Assembly: GCF_937988725.1 (NCBI RefSeq)
Contig: NZ_CALKHS010000003.1
Coordinates: forward strand, 62,001-126,000
Source: an uncultured Castellaniella sp.
GTDB lineage: Bacteria; Pseudomonadota; Gammaproteobacteria; Burkholderiales; Burkholderiaceae_B
Direction: 5' to 3'
DNA: 64,000 nucleotides
Made by a program: the position numbers and the translations under genes
Notes under the pieces: generated by a model
What the model was told of the DNA's origin: nothing
The model's input: only the letters and a program-made list of their open reading frames with translations
Databases searched by the model: none
Shown: piece after piece, positions 33,849-41,667 of the stretch
Numbering within the stretch: the stretch's first letter is position 1
How the letters are laid out: each line of letters starts with the position of its first letter

Positions 33849-34787
33849 TCAGGCATCACGCGGCGGATCGTTCAGGGGATCGGGCTGCGGAATGGCCGGG
33901 TCGCCGGGGTGCGGCGGCGCGTCATCCGGCCACTTGTAGCGGTTGTAGCTCCACAGATATTGTTCCGGGAAGCGCCGGATCACGGTTTCCATGGCCTGGT
34001 TGATCGCCAGGGCCAGGGCTTCCGGCGTCTGCGGCAGGGGTTCCGGCAGGCGCAGGTAGTGGATGCGCCAGCCGCGTCCGCCGGGCAGGCGTTCGCCGGC
34101 CGTCAGGATGACCGCGACCCCCGTCTGCAGGGCCAGGCGGGCCGCCAGCGTCATGGTCAGGGCGTATTCGCCGAAAAACGGCAGCCACAGGCCGTCGCCC
34201 TCGCGGGGGACCTGGTCGGGCAGCATGCCCACGGCCTCGCCGCGCTTGAGCGCCCGGACGAATTCGCGCACGCCGTTGCGGTTGGCGGGCACGGCTCGCA
34301 GATTGTGCATGTCGCGGGCGGATTCCACGATGGGGTCCAGCAGCGCGCTGCGCGACGGGCGGAACATCACGGTCAGCGGGCCGTGCTGCGTCAGGTGGCG
34401 GGCGGTGATCTCGAAGCAGCCCAGATGCGGGGTCAGGTAAAGCACGCCGCGGCCTTCGGCCAGCGCGTCATGCACGACGGATTCCTGGTCGCTGCGAGTC
34501 AAGGCCAGGCACTGGGACGTGCGCCACCAGACCTTGGGCATCTCCAGGATCATGGCCCCCGATTCGGCCGCCGCCCGGCGCAGGAACGCGGGCGTGTCGT
34601 AGCCGGCCCGGCGGGCGTTGGCCTGCAGGCGGCGCCGATAGCGCCCCGGAAAGCAGTACACGAGCAGGCCGATCAGCCGGCCCAGGGACTGGAGCCAGGA
34701 CAGGGGCAATCGGGCGAGCAGGCGGACGAGGGACAGCAGCATGAGAGGCAGGATGTCCCTGTCGGGCGAGGCGTTTTCAGCAGGCAT
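33849..34787 (-). CDS. Lipid A biosynthesis acyltransferase (LpxL/HtrB family), copy B
   Basis: 312 aa. A hydrophobic start 'MLLSLVRLLARLPLSWLQSLGRL', then 'TPHLGCFEITARH' (H-x4-E) and 'GMLPDQVPREGDG' mark an LpxL-type acyltransferase. The start may be 34787 or the internal ATG at 34742, where family similarity begins. The C-terminal 25 residues are Pro/Asp-rich. It is divergent from metK. Confidence 0.9.
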   Translation of the reverse strand: MPAENASPDRDILPLMLLSLVRLLARLPLSWLQSLGRLIGLLVYCFPGRYRRRLQANARRAGYDTPAFLRRAAAESGAMILEMPKVWWRTSQCLALTRSDQESVVHDALAEGRGVLYLTPHLGCFEITARHLTQHGPLTVMFRPSRSALLDPIVESARDMHNLRAVPANRNGVREFVRALKRGEAVGMLPDQVPREGDGLWLPFFGEYALTMTLAARLALQTGVAVILTAGERLPGGRGWRIHYLRLPEPLPQTPEALALAINQAMETVIRRFPEQYLWSYNRYKWPDDAPPHPGDPAIPQPDPLNDPPRDA

Positions 34788-34969
34788 GGGGTATTTTCGC
34801 TTAAAATCCCCTTGATCGCTGAGTTAACCCGACAACTTGCGGAGCGATCCCCGTGCCGGCGACGGCATGGTCTAAACCGCTAAAGCGTCGCGCCCCGATA
34901 TATCCAGAGGTGCAACGCGTTTCGTTCAACCTCGCGCCGGTCTCCGGCGTACATACAGGACGTATCGCT
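34788..34969 (+). other. Leader region upstream of metK
   Basis: About 180 nt between the divergent acyltransferase gene and metK. A TTAAAAT box near 34801 could be a -10 element and would leave a leader of about 160 nt. No known SAM riboswitch core was recognised, though the length is notable for a SAM synthetase gene. Confidence 0.35.
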
Positions 34970-36133
34970 GTGGCAAACAACGATTTTCTCTTTACCTCGG
35001 AATCCGTTTCCGAAGGCCATCCCGACAAGGTCGCCGACCAGATTTCCGACGCGATTCTCGACGCCTTGCTCGAACAGGACCCGAATTCCCGGGTCGCCGC
35101 CGAAACCCTCTGCAATACCGGCCTGGTCGTGCTGGCCGGCGAAATCACGTCCCGCGCCAACGTGGATTACATCCAGGTGGCCCGCGACACGATCCGCCGC
35201 ATCGGCTACGACAATACCGACTACGGCATCGACTACAAGGGCTGCGCGGTGCTGGTCGCCTACGACAAGCAGTCCCCGGACATCGCCCAGGGCGTGGACC
35301 GCACGCCGGAAGAAATCCTGAACCAGGGGGCGGGCGACCAGGGGCTGATGTTCGGCTATGCCTGCGACGAGACACCCGACCTGATGCCGGCGCCCATCTG
35401 GTACGCGCACCGCATCGTGCAGCGCCAGGCCGAACTGCGCAAGGACGGCCGCCTGCCCTGGCTGCGCCCGGACGCCAAGTCCCAGGTCACCTTCCGCTAC
35501 CTGGACGGCAAGCCCGCCGAGGTCGATACTGTGGTGCTGTCCACGCAGCATCATCCGGACATCTCCCAGGCGGAAATCCGCGACGCGGCCATTGAACACA
35601 TAATCCGCCCGGTCTTCGCGGAAGGCCTGCTGACGGACAAGACCCGGTTCCTGATCAACCCGACGGGCAAATTCGTCATCGGCGGCCCGCAGGGCGATTG
35701 CGGCCTGACCGGGCGCAAGATCATCGTCGACACCTACGGCGGGGCCTGCCCGCACGGCGGCGGCGCCTTCTCGGGCAAGGACCCGTCGAAGGTCGACCGC
35801 TCGGCCGCCTACGCCGCCCGCTACGTGGCGAAGAACGTCGTCGCCGCCGGCCTGGCCCGCCAGTGCCAGGTGCAGGTCAGCTATGCCATCGGCGTGGCCG
35901 AACCGATCAACATCACGGTCTACACCGAGGGCACGGGCGTGATCCCCGACGAGCAGATCGCCCGCCTGGTGCGCGAACACTTCGATCTGCGCCCCAAGGG
36001 CATCATCAACATGCTGGACCTGCTGCGTCCCATCTACTCCAAGTCCGCCGCCTACGGCCATTTCGGCCGCAGCGAGCCGGAATTCAGCTGGGAAGCCACC
36101 GACAAGGTGCAGGTGCTGAAGGCGGCCGCCTGA
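34970..36133 (+). CDS. metK: S-adenosylmethionine synthetase
   Basis: 387 aa. It makes SAM from methionine and ATP. 'SVSEGHPDKVADQISDA', 'GAGDQGLMFGYA' and 'GGGAFSGKDPSKVDRSAAY' are invariant blocks. The start is GTG at 34970 (VANNDFLF), preceded by AGGACG; this gives the normal length, while the frame continues upstream without homology. It forms the methyl cycle with ahcY and metF elsewhere in the window. Confidence 0.97.
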   Translation: MANNDFLFTSESVSEGHPDKVADQISDAILDALLEQDPNSRVAAETLCNTGLVVLAGEITSRANVDYIQVARDTIRRIGYDNTDYGIDYKGCAVLVAYDKQSPDIAQGVDRTPEEILNQGAGDQGLMFGYACDETPDLMPAPIWYAHRIVQRQAELRKDGRLPWLRPDAKSQVTFRYLDGKPAEVDTVVLSTQHHPDISQAEIRDAAIEHIIRPVFAEGLLTDKTRFLINPTGKFVIGGPQGDCGLTGRKIIVDTYGGACPHGGGAFSGKDPSKVDRSAAYAARYVAKNVVAAGLARQCQVQVSYAIGVAEPINITVYTEGTGVIPDEQIARLVREHFDLRPKGIINMLDLLRPIYSKSAAYGHFGRSEPEFSWEATDKVQVLKAAA

Positions 36134-36421
36134 TCACCCGGACGCGGGGCGCGACGCTATCGCGGATGGGTCGCGCCCTGTTCATTCCGGGCCCCGATCC
36201 ATGGCGGGCCCCGGTCTGGCTCCTTGAAATTTCTCCTTGCCCCGATGCGACGCGTTCGCTGACGGCGCGTCTCGTTTTCCCGTAAATCCGTTTGAAACCA
36301 GGATCTTGGTTCTGGGGTCAGGGTTGTCCCTAATCCATTTTTGCCGCCAAAATTGGATACGATATTGGATATGAAGTAATGAATTCCAGGACTGCTTGTC
36401 CTGTCTGGTTCCGGGGGGCGT
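36134..36421 (+). other. Intergenic region after metK, with hairpins and a direct-repeat operator candidate
   Basis: 288 nt without a gene. Stem GGCGCGAC/GTCGCGCC (36148-36177) follows metK and may end its transcript. Near 36310-36340 lies a GGTTCTGGGGTCAGGG stretch reminiscent of hairpins found with REP-type elements. TTGGATACGA (36353) and TTGGATATGA (36365) form a 12-bp-period direct repeat ahead of the next gene, a plausible regulator site. Confidence 0.4.
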
Positions 36422-37792
36422 GTGTCAGAAAACTCAATTCAATCCGTGGATGTGGCGGTGATCGGCGCGGGCAGCGTGGGCATCGCCGTCGCCTATTACC
36501 TGGCGGTCGAGGAAGGGGTGCGCAGCGTGGCGCTGATCGACCCGCTTGACCCCATGAGCCTGACTTCGGCCCAGTCCGGGGAAAATTACCGGAACTGGTG
36601 GCCGCATCCCGTGATGACCGCCTTCACCGATCACTCGATTTCGCTGATGGAAGGCATCGATCGGCAAAGCGGCGGGCGGCTGAACATGACCCGCGGCGGG
36701 TACGCGCTGGTCACCCGGCGGCGCAAGCCGCAGGACCTGATCGACAGCCTGTACCAGGGCTATGCGCAATCGCATGCGCCCATCCGCATCCATGACCATG
36801 TGTCGTCGCGCTACGACCCGCCTCGGCGGACGCCCTGGGAAGACGCCCCGAACGGCGTCGATGTGCTGCTGGATGCCGCGACCATCCGCAAGACGTTTCC
36901 CACCTGCGCGCAGGACATCGCCACCGTCATCCACATCCGCCGCGCCGGATCCATCAGCGCCCAGCAGATGGGCCAGTACATGCTCGAACAGATCCGGGCC
37001 CGGGGCGGGCAACTGATCCGCGCCGAGGTGCGGGGCGTGACGCGTGGCGCGCGATACGGCCTGGATCTGAACGGCGGGGCGGGGCGCGGCACCCTCATGG
37101 CGGACCGCGTGGTCAATGCCGCGGGCCCGTACCTCAAGGATGTCGGGCAGATGCTGGGATGCGATCTGCCGGTGAAGTCCGTCTTCCAGCAGAAGATCGC
37201 CTTCGAGGACCGCGAGGCGGCGATTCCGCGCGATCTGCCGTTCACCATCGATCTGGACGACCAGGTCCTGTTCTGGGAAGACGAAGACCGGGCCCTGCTG
37301 GCCGAAGACCCCGACACCCGCCACCTGACCGAACCGATGCGGGGCGGCATCCATTGCCGTCCGGACGGCGCGCCCGACGGGAAATGGATCAAGCTCGGAT
37401 GGGCGTACAACCAGACGGCGACGGACCCGCACCAGGAAGATCCCATCGATCCCCAGTTCCCCGATACGGTCCTGCGAGGCGCCAGCCGCCTGCATCCGGG
37501 CCTGGCCGCGTATATCGGGCGCCTGCCGCGCGGCGCCCGCCATTACGGCGGGTACTACACCATGACCGAGGAAAACTGGCCACTGATCGGTCCGCTTGAC
37601 GGGCAGGGCGCCTTTGTCGCCGGGGCCTTGTCGGGGTATGGCTCCATGGGGGCCTGCGCGGCGGGGGCCTTGTGCGCCCGGTGGGTGACGGGCCGGCCGC
37701 TGCCGGATTTCGCTTCGTCGCTCAGCCTGAGCCGCCATGCGGATGCGGCCTTGATGGCCGAACTGGCCCGGATGGGCAAGGGCAGCCTTTAA
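36422..37792 (+). CDS. FAD-dependent oxidoreductase (DadA/GlyA-oxidase-like)
   Basis: 456 aa, DAO family. The N-terminal dinucleotide motif 'VAVIGAGSVGIAVAYYLA' binds FAD. 'GENYRNWWPHPVM' and the C-terminal 'YYTMTEENWPLIGPL' resemble dimethylglycine/sarcosine- or D-amino-acid-oxidising enzymes. The substrate is probably an amino acid or N-methyl amine. The start is GTG 36422 after a GGGGGG stretch. The following GntR regulator and amino-acid binding protein suggest one catabolic unit. Confidence 0.85.
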   Translation: MSENSIQSVDVAVIGAGSVGIAVAYYLAVEEGVRSVALIDPLDPMSLTSAQSGENYRNWWPHPVMTAFTDHSISLMEGIDRQSGGRLNMTRGGYALVTRRRKPQDLIDSLYQGYAQSHAPIRIHDHVSSRYDPPRRTPWEDAPNGVDVLLDAATIRKTFPTCAQDIATVIHIRRAGSISAQQMGQYMLEQIRARGGQLIRAEVRGVTRGARYGLDLNGGAGRGTLMADRVVNAAGPYLKDVGQMLGCDLPVKSVFQQKIAFEDREAAIPRDLPFTIDLDDQVLFWEDEDRALLAEDPDTRHLTEPMRGGIHCRPDGAPDGKWIKLGWAYNQTATDPHQEDPIDPQFPDTVLRGASRLHPGLAAYIGRLPRGARHYGGYYTMTEENWPLIGPLDGQGAFVAGALSGYGSMGACAAGALCARWVTGRPLPDFASSLSLSRHADAALMAELARMGKGSL

Positions 37793-37874
37793 GGATTTCA
37801 CCGCTAGTCGCGCGGCGCGCATCCCCGCCCGGACGGCGCCGCGATTCGTTCTTGCCACAGGAGTGCGATCGGCC

Positions 37875-38531
37875 ATGTCTGATGCTGAACCGGTATCCCT
37901 CAAAATCGTCAGGGCCTTGCGCCATGACATCCTGAACGGCGTCCTGCCTCCGGGCCTGCAGATCCGCCAGGAAGCCCTGGCCGACCAGTACGGCGTCAGC
38001 CGCGTGCCCGTGCGGGAAGCCCTGCGCCAGCTCGAGGCCGAGGGCCTGGTGGCGTCGGAACTGCATCGCGGCGCCTTCGTGTCCTCGCGCAGCCTCGACG
38101 AACTGGAGGAAATGCTGGACATCCGGATCGCGCTCGAATCGCGCGCCTTGAAGCTGGCCATCCCGAACATGACGCCGGAGGTCATCGCCCAGGCGGAAGC
38201 GGTGCTCGCCCGGTACGACGGCAGCGAGAACCCCGAAGAATGGCGCGATCTGAACATGAGCTTCCACATGACGCTCTATCGGCCCTGCGGCAGGAACCGG
38301 CTCCTGAAGATGATCGAGGACGCCGTGCTGGTCAATCATCAGTTCCTGCGCACCTATATTTCCGTGACGGTCGGCCGCTCCGGTCCGCAAGCCGACCATC
38401 ACCGGATCTTGCAGGCGTGCGCGGCGCAGGACGCGAAGCGGGCGGTGCGCCTCCTGGAGGCGCACATCGAGAAGACCCGCACGGTATTGCGCCGCAAGCG
38501 GCAGGAAGCATCGCGCGACCGGCCTTTTTAG
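37875..38531 (+). CDS. GntR-family regulator (FadR/FCD subfamily)
   Basis: 218 aa. The winged helix 'QIRQEALADQYGVSRVPVREALRQLEAEGLV' precedes an all-helical FCD ligand domain with metal-site residues in 'MSFHMTLYRPCGR' and 'DHHRIL'. It probably controls the adjacent oxidase and binding protein in response to their substrate. ATG 37875 has AGGAG 12 nt upstream; a GTG at 37863 overlaps that RBS. Confidence 0.9.
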   Translation: MSDAEPVSLKIVRALRHDILNGVLPPGLQIRQEALADQYGVSRVPVREALRQLEAEGLVASELHRGAFVSSRSLDELEEMLDIRIALESRALKLAIPNMTPEVIAQAEAVLARYDGSENPEEWRDLNMSFHMTLYRPCGRNRLLKMIEDAVLVNHQFLRTYISVTVGRSGPQADHHRILQACAAQDAKRAVRLLEAHIEKTRTVLRRKRQEASRDRPF

Positions 38532-38581
38532 CATTCGACGGATTATCGGGCTTGCCGCCCGACCCACCAAGGAGACAGACC

Positions 38582-39481
38582 ATGAAGAGATTGTTTGCTG
38601 CCCTGCTGGCTTCGGGCGCCGCACTGACGTTTTCCGCCGTCCCCGCCCAGGGACAGGCTCTGGACGGGACGCTTGCGAAGATCAAGCAAAGCGGCGAGAT
38701 CAGCCTGGGCTATCGGGATGTGTCGGTCCCGTTTTCCTATCTGGACGACCGGCCCAAGCCGGTCGGGTTCGCGATGGATCTTTGCAAGAAGGTGGCCGAT
38801 GCCGCCCAGGCGAAGCTCAAGCTGCCGGACCTGCGCATCAAGCTCGTCCCGATCCAGCTGAGCAATCAGATCCCCCTCATCCAGAACGGGACCATCGATC
38901 TGGTGTGCGGGCCCGCCACCAACACGCTGGAACGGCAGAAGGTCGTGGCGTTCAGCGACACGATCTTCGTGTCCAGCATCCGCGCGGTCGTCCGCAAGGA
39001 CGGCCCCATCAAGTCCTTCAAGGACCTTGCGGGGAAAAACGTCGCGCTGACGGCGGCGTCCACATCGATCGCCTTGTTGAACGCCTATGAACAGAAGCAC
39101 GATTTCAAAACGGTCCGGGTGCTCAGTTCCGACCATGCTGGGTCGTTCCTGGCCCTGACGACGGGGCGAGCCGATGCCTTCGTGATGGACGACATCCTGC
39201 TGGCCAGCATGGTGGCCAACAGCCAGGATCCCGGGAAATGGCGCCTGCTGGACGATGCCCTGCGCGTGGAGCCCTACGGCCTGATCCTGCGCAAGGACGA
39301 TCCGCAGTTCAAGACTCTGGTCGACAAGACGCTCGTCGGCCTGATGCGCTCGGGCGAATTCCAGTCCCTGTACGACAAGTGGTTCACGCAGCCGATTCCG
39401 CCCAAGGGCCTGAATCTGAACTTCCCCATGACGCAGCCTTTGAAGGACGCGATCGCCCATCCGAATGACAAGGGAGTCTGA
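38582..39481 (+). CDS. Amino-acid ABC transporter substrate-binding protein (GltI-like)
   Basis: 299 aa. Signal peptide to 'AQGQ', then an SBP_bac_3 domain: 'GEISLGYRDVSVPFSYLDD', 'GFAMDLCKKV' and 'IDLVCGPATNTLERQKVVAFS', the style of glutamate/aspartate binders. RBS AAGGAG is 8 nt upstream. No permease or ATPase gene follows; a strong terminator does, so the protein must use transport parts encoded elsewhere. Confidence 0.9.
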   Translation: MKRLFAALLASGAALTFSAVPAQGQALDGTLAKIKQSGEISLGYRDVSVPFSYLDDRPKPVGFAMDLCKKVADAAQAKLKLPDLRIKLVPIQLSNQIPLIQNGTIDLVCGPATNTLERQKVVAFSDTIFVSSIRAVVRKDGPIKSFKDLAGKNVALTAASTSIALLNAYEQKHDFKTVRVLSSDHAGSFLALTTGRADAFVMDDILLASMVANSQDPGKWRLLDDALRVEPYGLILRKDDPQFKTLVDKTLVGLMRSGEFQSLYDKWFTQPIPPKGLNLNFPMTQPLKDAIAHPNDKGV

Positions 39482-39560
39482 CCGGACGCTTTGGCTTCCA
39501 TGAGCCGTCGCCGGCCGCCAGCCCGGGGCCGTCGATGACGCAACGCGATCAGTCTGCGGA

Positions 39561-39600
39561 CAAGCCCCTGACCTTTGCGGGTCGGGGGCTTGCTGTTTCT
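39561..39600 (+). terminator. Rho-independent terminator after the orphan binding-protein gene
   Basis: CAAGCCCCTGACC (39561-39573) pairs with GGTCGGGGGCTTG (39580-39592), one G-T pair, 6-nt loop, then CTGTTTCT. Confidence 0.85.
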
Positions 39601-39698
39601 GGGCGGGCCGCGGCGAAGCCTTTCGCGTAGCGCCGATCAGGAACTGGCGCAGCCAGGCTTGTCCTTTCGTCCTTCGGAACTGGCATCGGGGTTAATCC

Positions 39699-39720
39699 TG
39701 ATGAAAATTTTTTTTCATCA
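39699..39720. promoter_or_regulatory. 22-bp palindrome, candidate operator of the RpiR-family regulator
   Basis: TGATGAAAA (39699-39707) and TTTTCATCA (39712-39720) are perfect inverted arms around four T's. It lies 119 nt upstream of the regulator gene. RpiR-family sites often contain GAAA...TTTC arms, so autoregulation is plausible. Confidence 0.6.
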
Positions 39721-39838
39721 AACAAAATTTAATGTAAATTTAATATCAAGTCATCAGCCGGGAATCACAAGCGCCTGCCGAGTCCGAGCCGGGCGTTTCG
39801 CGGGGTCCCTGCATCTATCTTTCATCGTGGAGTCCGAC

Positions 39839-40711
39839 ATGGCCGAACAGACGATTGCCAGCCGCATCCAGGATGCCATGTCCGCTTTGAGCGAGTCGCA
39901 TCGCCGGATGGCCGATCATGCGCTGGCCCACCCTTTCAAGGTGGCCACGATGTCCATCGACGAGTTCGCTCAGCAGTGCGGGGTATCCGTGGCGACCGCC
40001 AACCGTTTCGCGCGGGCCTTGGGGCTGCCTGGGTACGCGCAGTTTCGCGCGGAACTGGCCCGTGGCTTCGAGGAGGCCCTGGCGCCCGTCGAACGCCTGC
40101 GCCTGGAGCGCGGGAAGTCGGCCAGCGCAGCCGACATCTTCGCGGCTTCCCTGTACGAGGACGAACGCAACGCGGAGCACACGCGCATGGCGCTGAGCCC
40201 GGAACAGTGCGAGCAAGCGGTGCAGGCCATATTGCGGGCGGAACGGATATTCATCATCGGCTTCGGTTCCAGCGGCTTTCTGGCGGGCTTGCTGCAGCGG
40301 GGCCTGAGTCAGCATTGCCGGATGGTCGAATCCCTGGCCGGACCCGGGGGCGTCTCGCATGCGGCGCGCCAGTTGTCGCGCCTGCAGCCCAGCGACCTCG
40401 TGATCTGCATTGCCTTTCCCCGCTACCTGGCCGATACCGTCACCCTGGCTCAGGCGGCGCGCAATGCGGGCGTTACGGTTCTGGCGCTGACGGATAAACC
40501 CTCTTCGCCCCTGGTGCCCCTGGCCGACATCTGCCTGTATGCCGCTACTCAGCGGCAGCTGCTGTCGAACTCCGAGACCGCCGTGCTGGGCCTGATCGAG
40601 GCCTTGTCCGCCGCGGTCGCCCACCAGTCCCAACATTCGCTCGTCGCAGCCGCCCAGCTGGCCGAATCGGTCATGCCCTGGCTGATTTATGGAAAACCAC
40701 GTCATGATTGA
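39839..40711 (+). CDS. RpiR/MurR-family transcriptional regulator
   Basis: 290 aa. An N-terminal HTH_6 domain ('MSIDEFAQQCGVSVATANRFARALGL') is joined to a C-terminal SIS domain ('IFIIGFGSSGFLAGLLQRGL', 'LVICIAFPRYLADTV'). SIS domains bind phosphosugars in many members, but here the downstream genes handle peptides. RBS GTGGAG precedes ATG 39839. Its stop overlaps iaaA by 8 nt, so it heads the operon. Confidence 0.9.
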   Translation: MAEQTIASRIQDAMSALSESHRRMADHALAHPFKVATMSIDEFAQQCGVSVATANRFARALGLPGYAQFRAELARGFEEALAPVERLRLERGKSASAADIFAASLYEDERNAEHTRMALSPEQCEQAVQAILRAERIFIIGFGSSGFLAGLLQRGLSQHCRMVESLAGPGGVSHAARQLSRLQPSDLVICIAFPRYLADTVTLAQAARNAGVTVLALTDKPSSPLVPLADICLYAATQRQLLSNSETAVLGLIEALSAAVAHQSQHSLVAAAQLAESVMPWLIYGKPRHD

Positions 40712-41657
40712 ACCCGTCATCGCCATCCACGGAGGCGCCGGCGCCATTTCCCGGTCGCGGATCACGCCGGATATGCAGCGGGCCTACGAAGAGGCTTTGT
40801 GCGAGGTTCTCCAGGGGGGCGGCCAGGTGCTGGCCCAGGGCGGCTCCGCGCTGGACGCCGTCACGGAGGCCGTGCGCCTGTTGGAAGAGTGCCCCTTGTT
40901 CAACGCAGGCCATGGCGCCGTTTTCACGCGGGATGCCGGTCACGAGCTGGACGCCGCCATCATGGACGGCCGCTCGCGCGCCTGTGGCGCGGTGGCCAAT
41001 GTGCGCACCGTGCGCAATCCGGTGCTGGCCGCCCGGGCCGTGATGGAACATAGCCCTCATGTGTTCTTCGTCGGCGAAGGCGCTGAAGCGTTTGCGCGCG
41101 AACAGGGCCTGGAGTGCGTGGATCCCGCGTTTTTCTCCACCCCGCATCGCCTGGAGCAACTGCGCGAGGCCCAAAGCGCGGGCGCCGAGTTCATCGTGCT
41201 GGACCACGACGCGGCCCGCGTTGCGCCGCTGGACGAAACCCGCAAGATGGGGACCGTGGGCGCCGTGGCGCTGGACGCCCGGGGCGATCTGGCAGCGGCC
41301 ACTTCGACCGGCGGCATGACCAATAAGTGGCCGGGCCGGGTGGGTGACAGCCCCATCGTGGGGGCCGGCTGTTATGCCAATAATGCGACTTGCGCCGTGT
41401 CTTCCACCGGCAAGGGCGAAGCTTTCATCCGCGCGGTGGCGGCCTACGATATTTCCGCGCTGATGGAGTACGGCGGCTTGCCGTTGGCCGAGGCCGCCCG
41501 TCGCGTGGTGCATGACAAGCTGCCGCTGGTGGACGGTGCGGGGGGGCTGATCGCCGTCGACGCGCAAGGCCATGTCGTGATGCCCTTCAATACGGAAGGG
41601 ATGTATCGCGGCTGTCTGCGTTCGGGCGGCAAGCCCGAAGTGGCGATCTACCGATGA
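40704..41657 (+). CDS. iaaA: Isoaspartyl peptidase / L-asparaginase (plant-type)
   Basis: 317 aa, Ntn-hydrolase. It cleaves beta-aspartyl dipeptides and, more weakly, asparagine. 'IAIHGGAGAI' opens the protein. Autocleavage is expected at Gly183-Thr184 in 'RKMGTVGAVAL', with Thr184 becoming the nucleophile (Gly178-Thr179 in E. coli). 'GRVGDSPIVGAGCYA' binds substrate. ATG 40704 fits homologues; an ATG at 40689 lies further inside the regulator gene. In E. coli iaaA also precedes gsiABCD. Confidence 0.95.
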   Translation: MIEPVIAIHGGAGAISRSRITPDMQRAYEEALCEVLQGGGQVLAQGGSALDAVTEAVRLLEECPLFNAGHGAVFTRDAGHELDAAIMDGRSRACGAVANVRTVRNPVLAARAVMEHSPHVFFVGEGAEAFAREQGLECVDPAFFSTPHRLEQLREAQSAGAEFIVLDHDAARVAPLDETRKMGTVGAVALDARGDLAAATSTGGMTNKWPGRVGDSPIVGAGCYANNATCAVSSTGKGEAFIRAVAAYDISALMEYGGLPLAEAARRVVHDKLPLVDGAGGLIAVDAQGHVVMPFNTEGMYRGCLRSGGKPEVAIYR

Positions 41658-41667
41658 CCGGGCGGGC

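Larger units (their letters stand above)
39482..39838 (+). other. Intergenic control region ahead of the RpiR-led operon
   Basis: 357 nt holding the terminator at 39561, the palindrome at 39699, and an AT-rich segment at 39721-39755 with a direct repeat AAATTTAAT (39725 and 39736). No small gene was seen. The AT-rich part contrasts with the GC-rich surroundings and probably contains the operon promoter. Confidence 0.6.

Noticed and set aside
34788..34969. SAM riboswitch upstream of metK
   Set aside because: Length and context are right, but no conserved core of any SAM class could be matched by eye; a covariance scan would decide.
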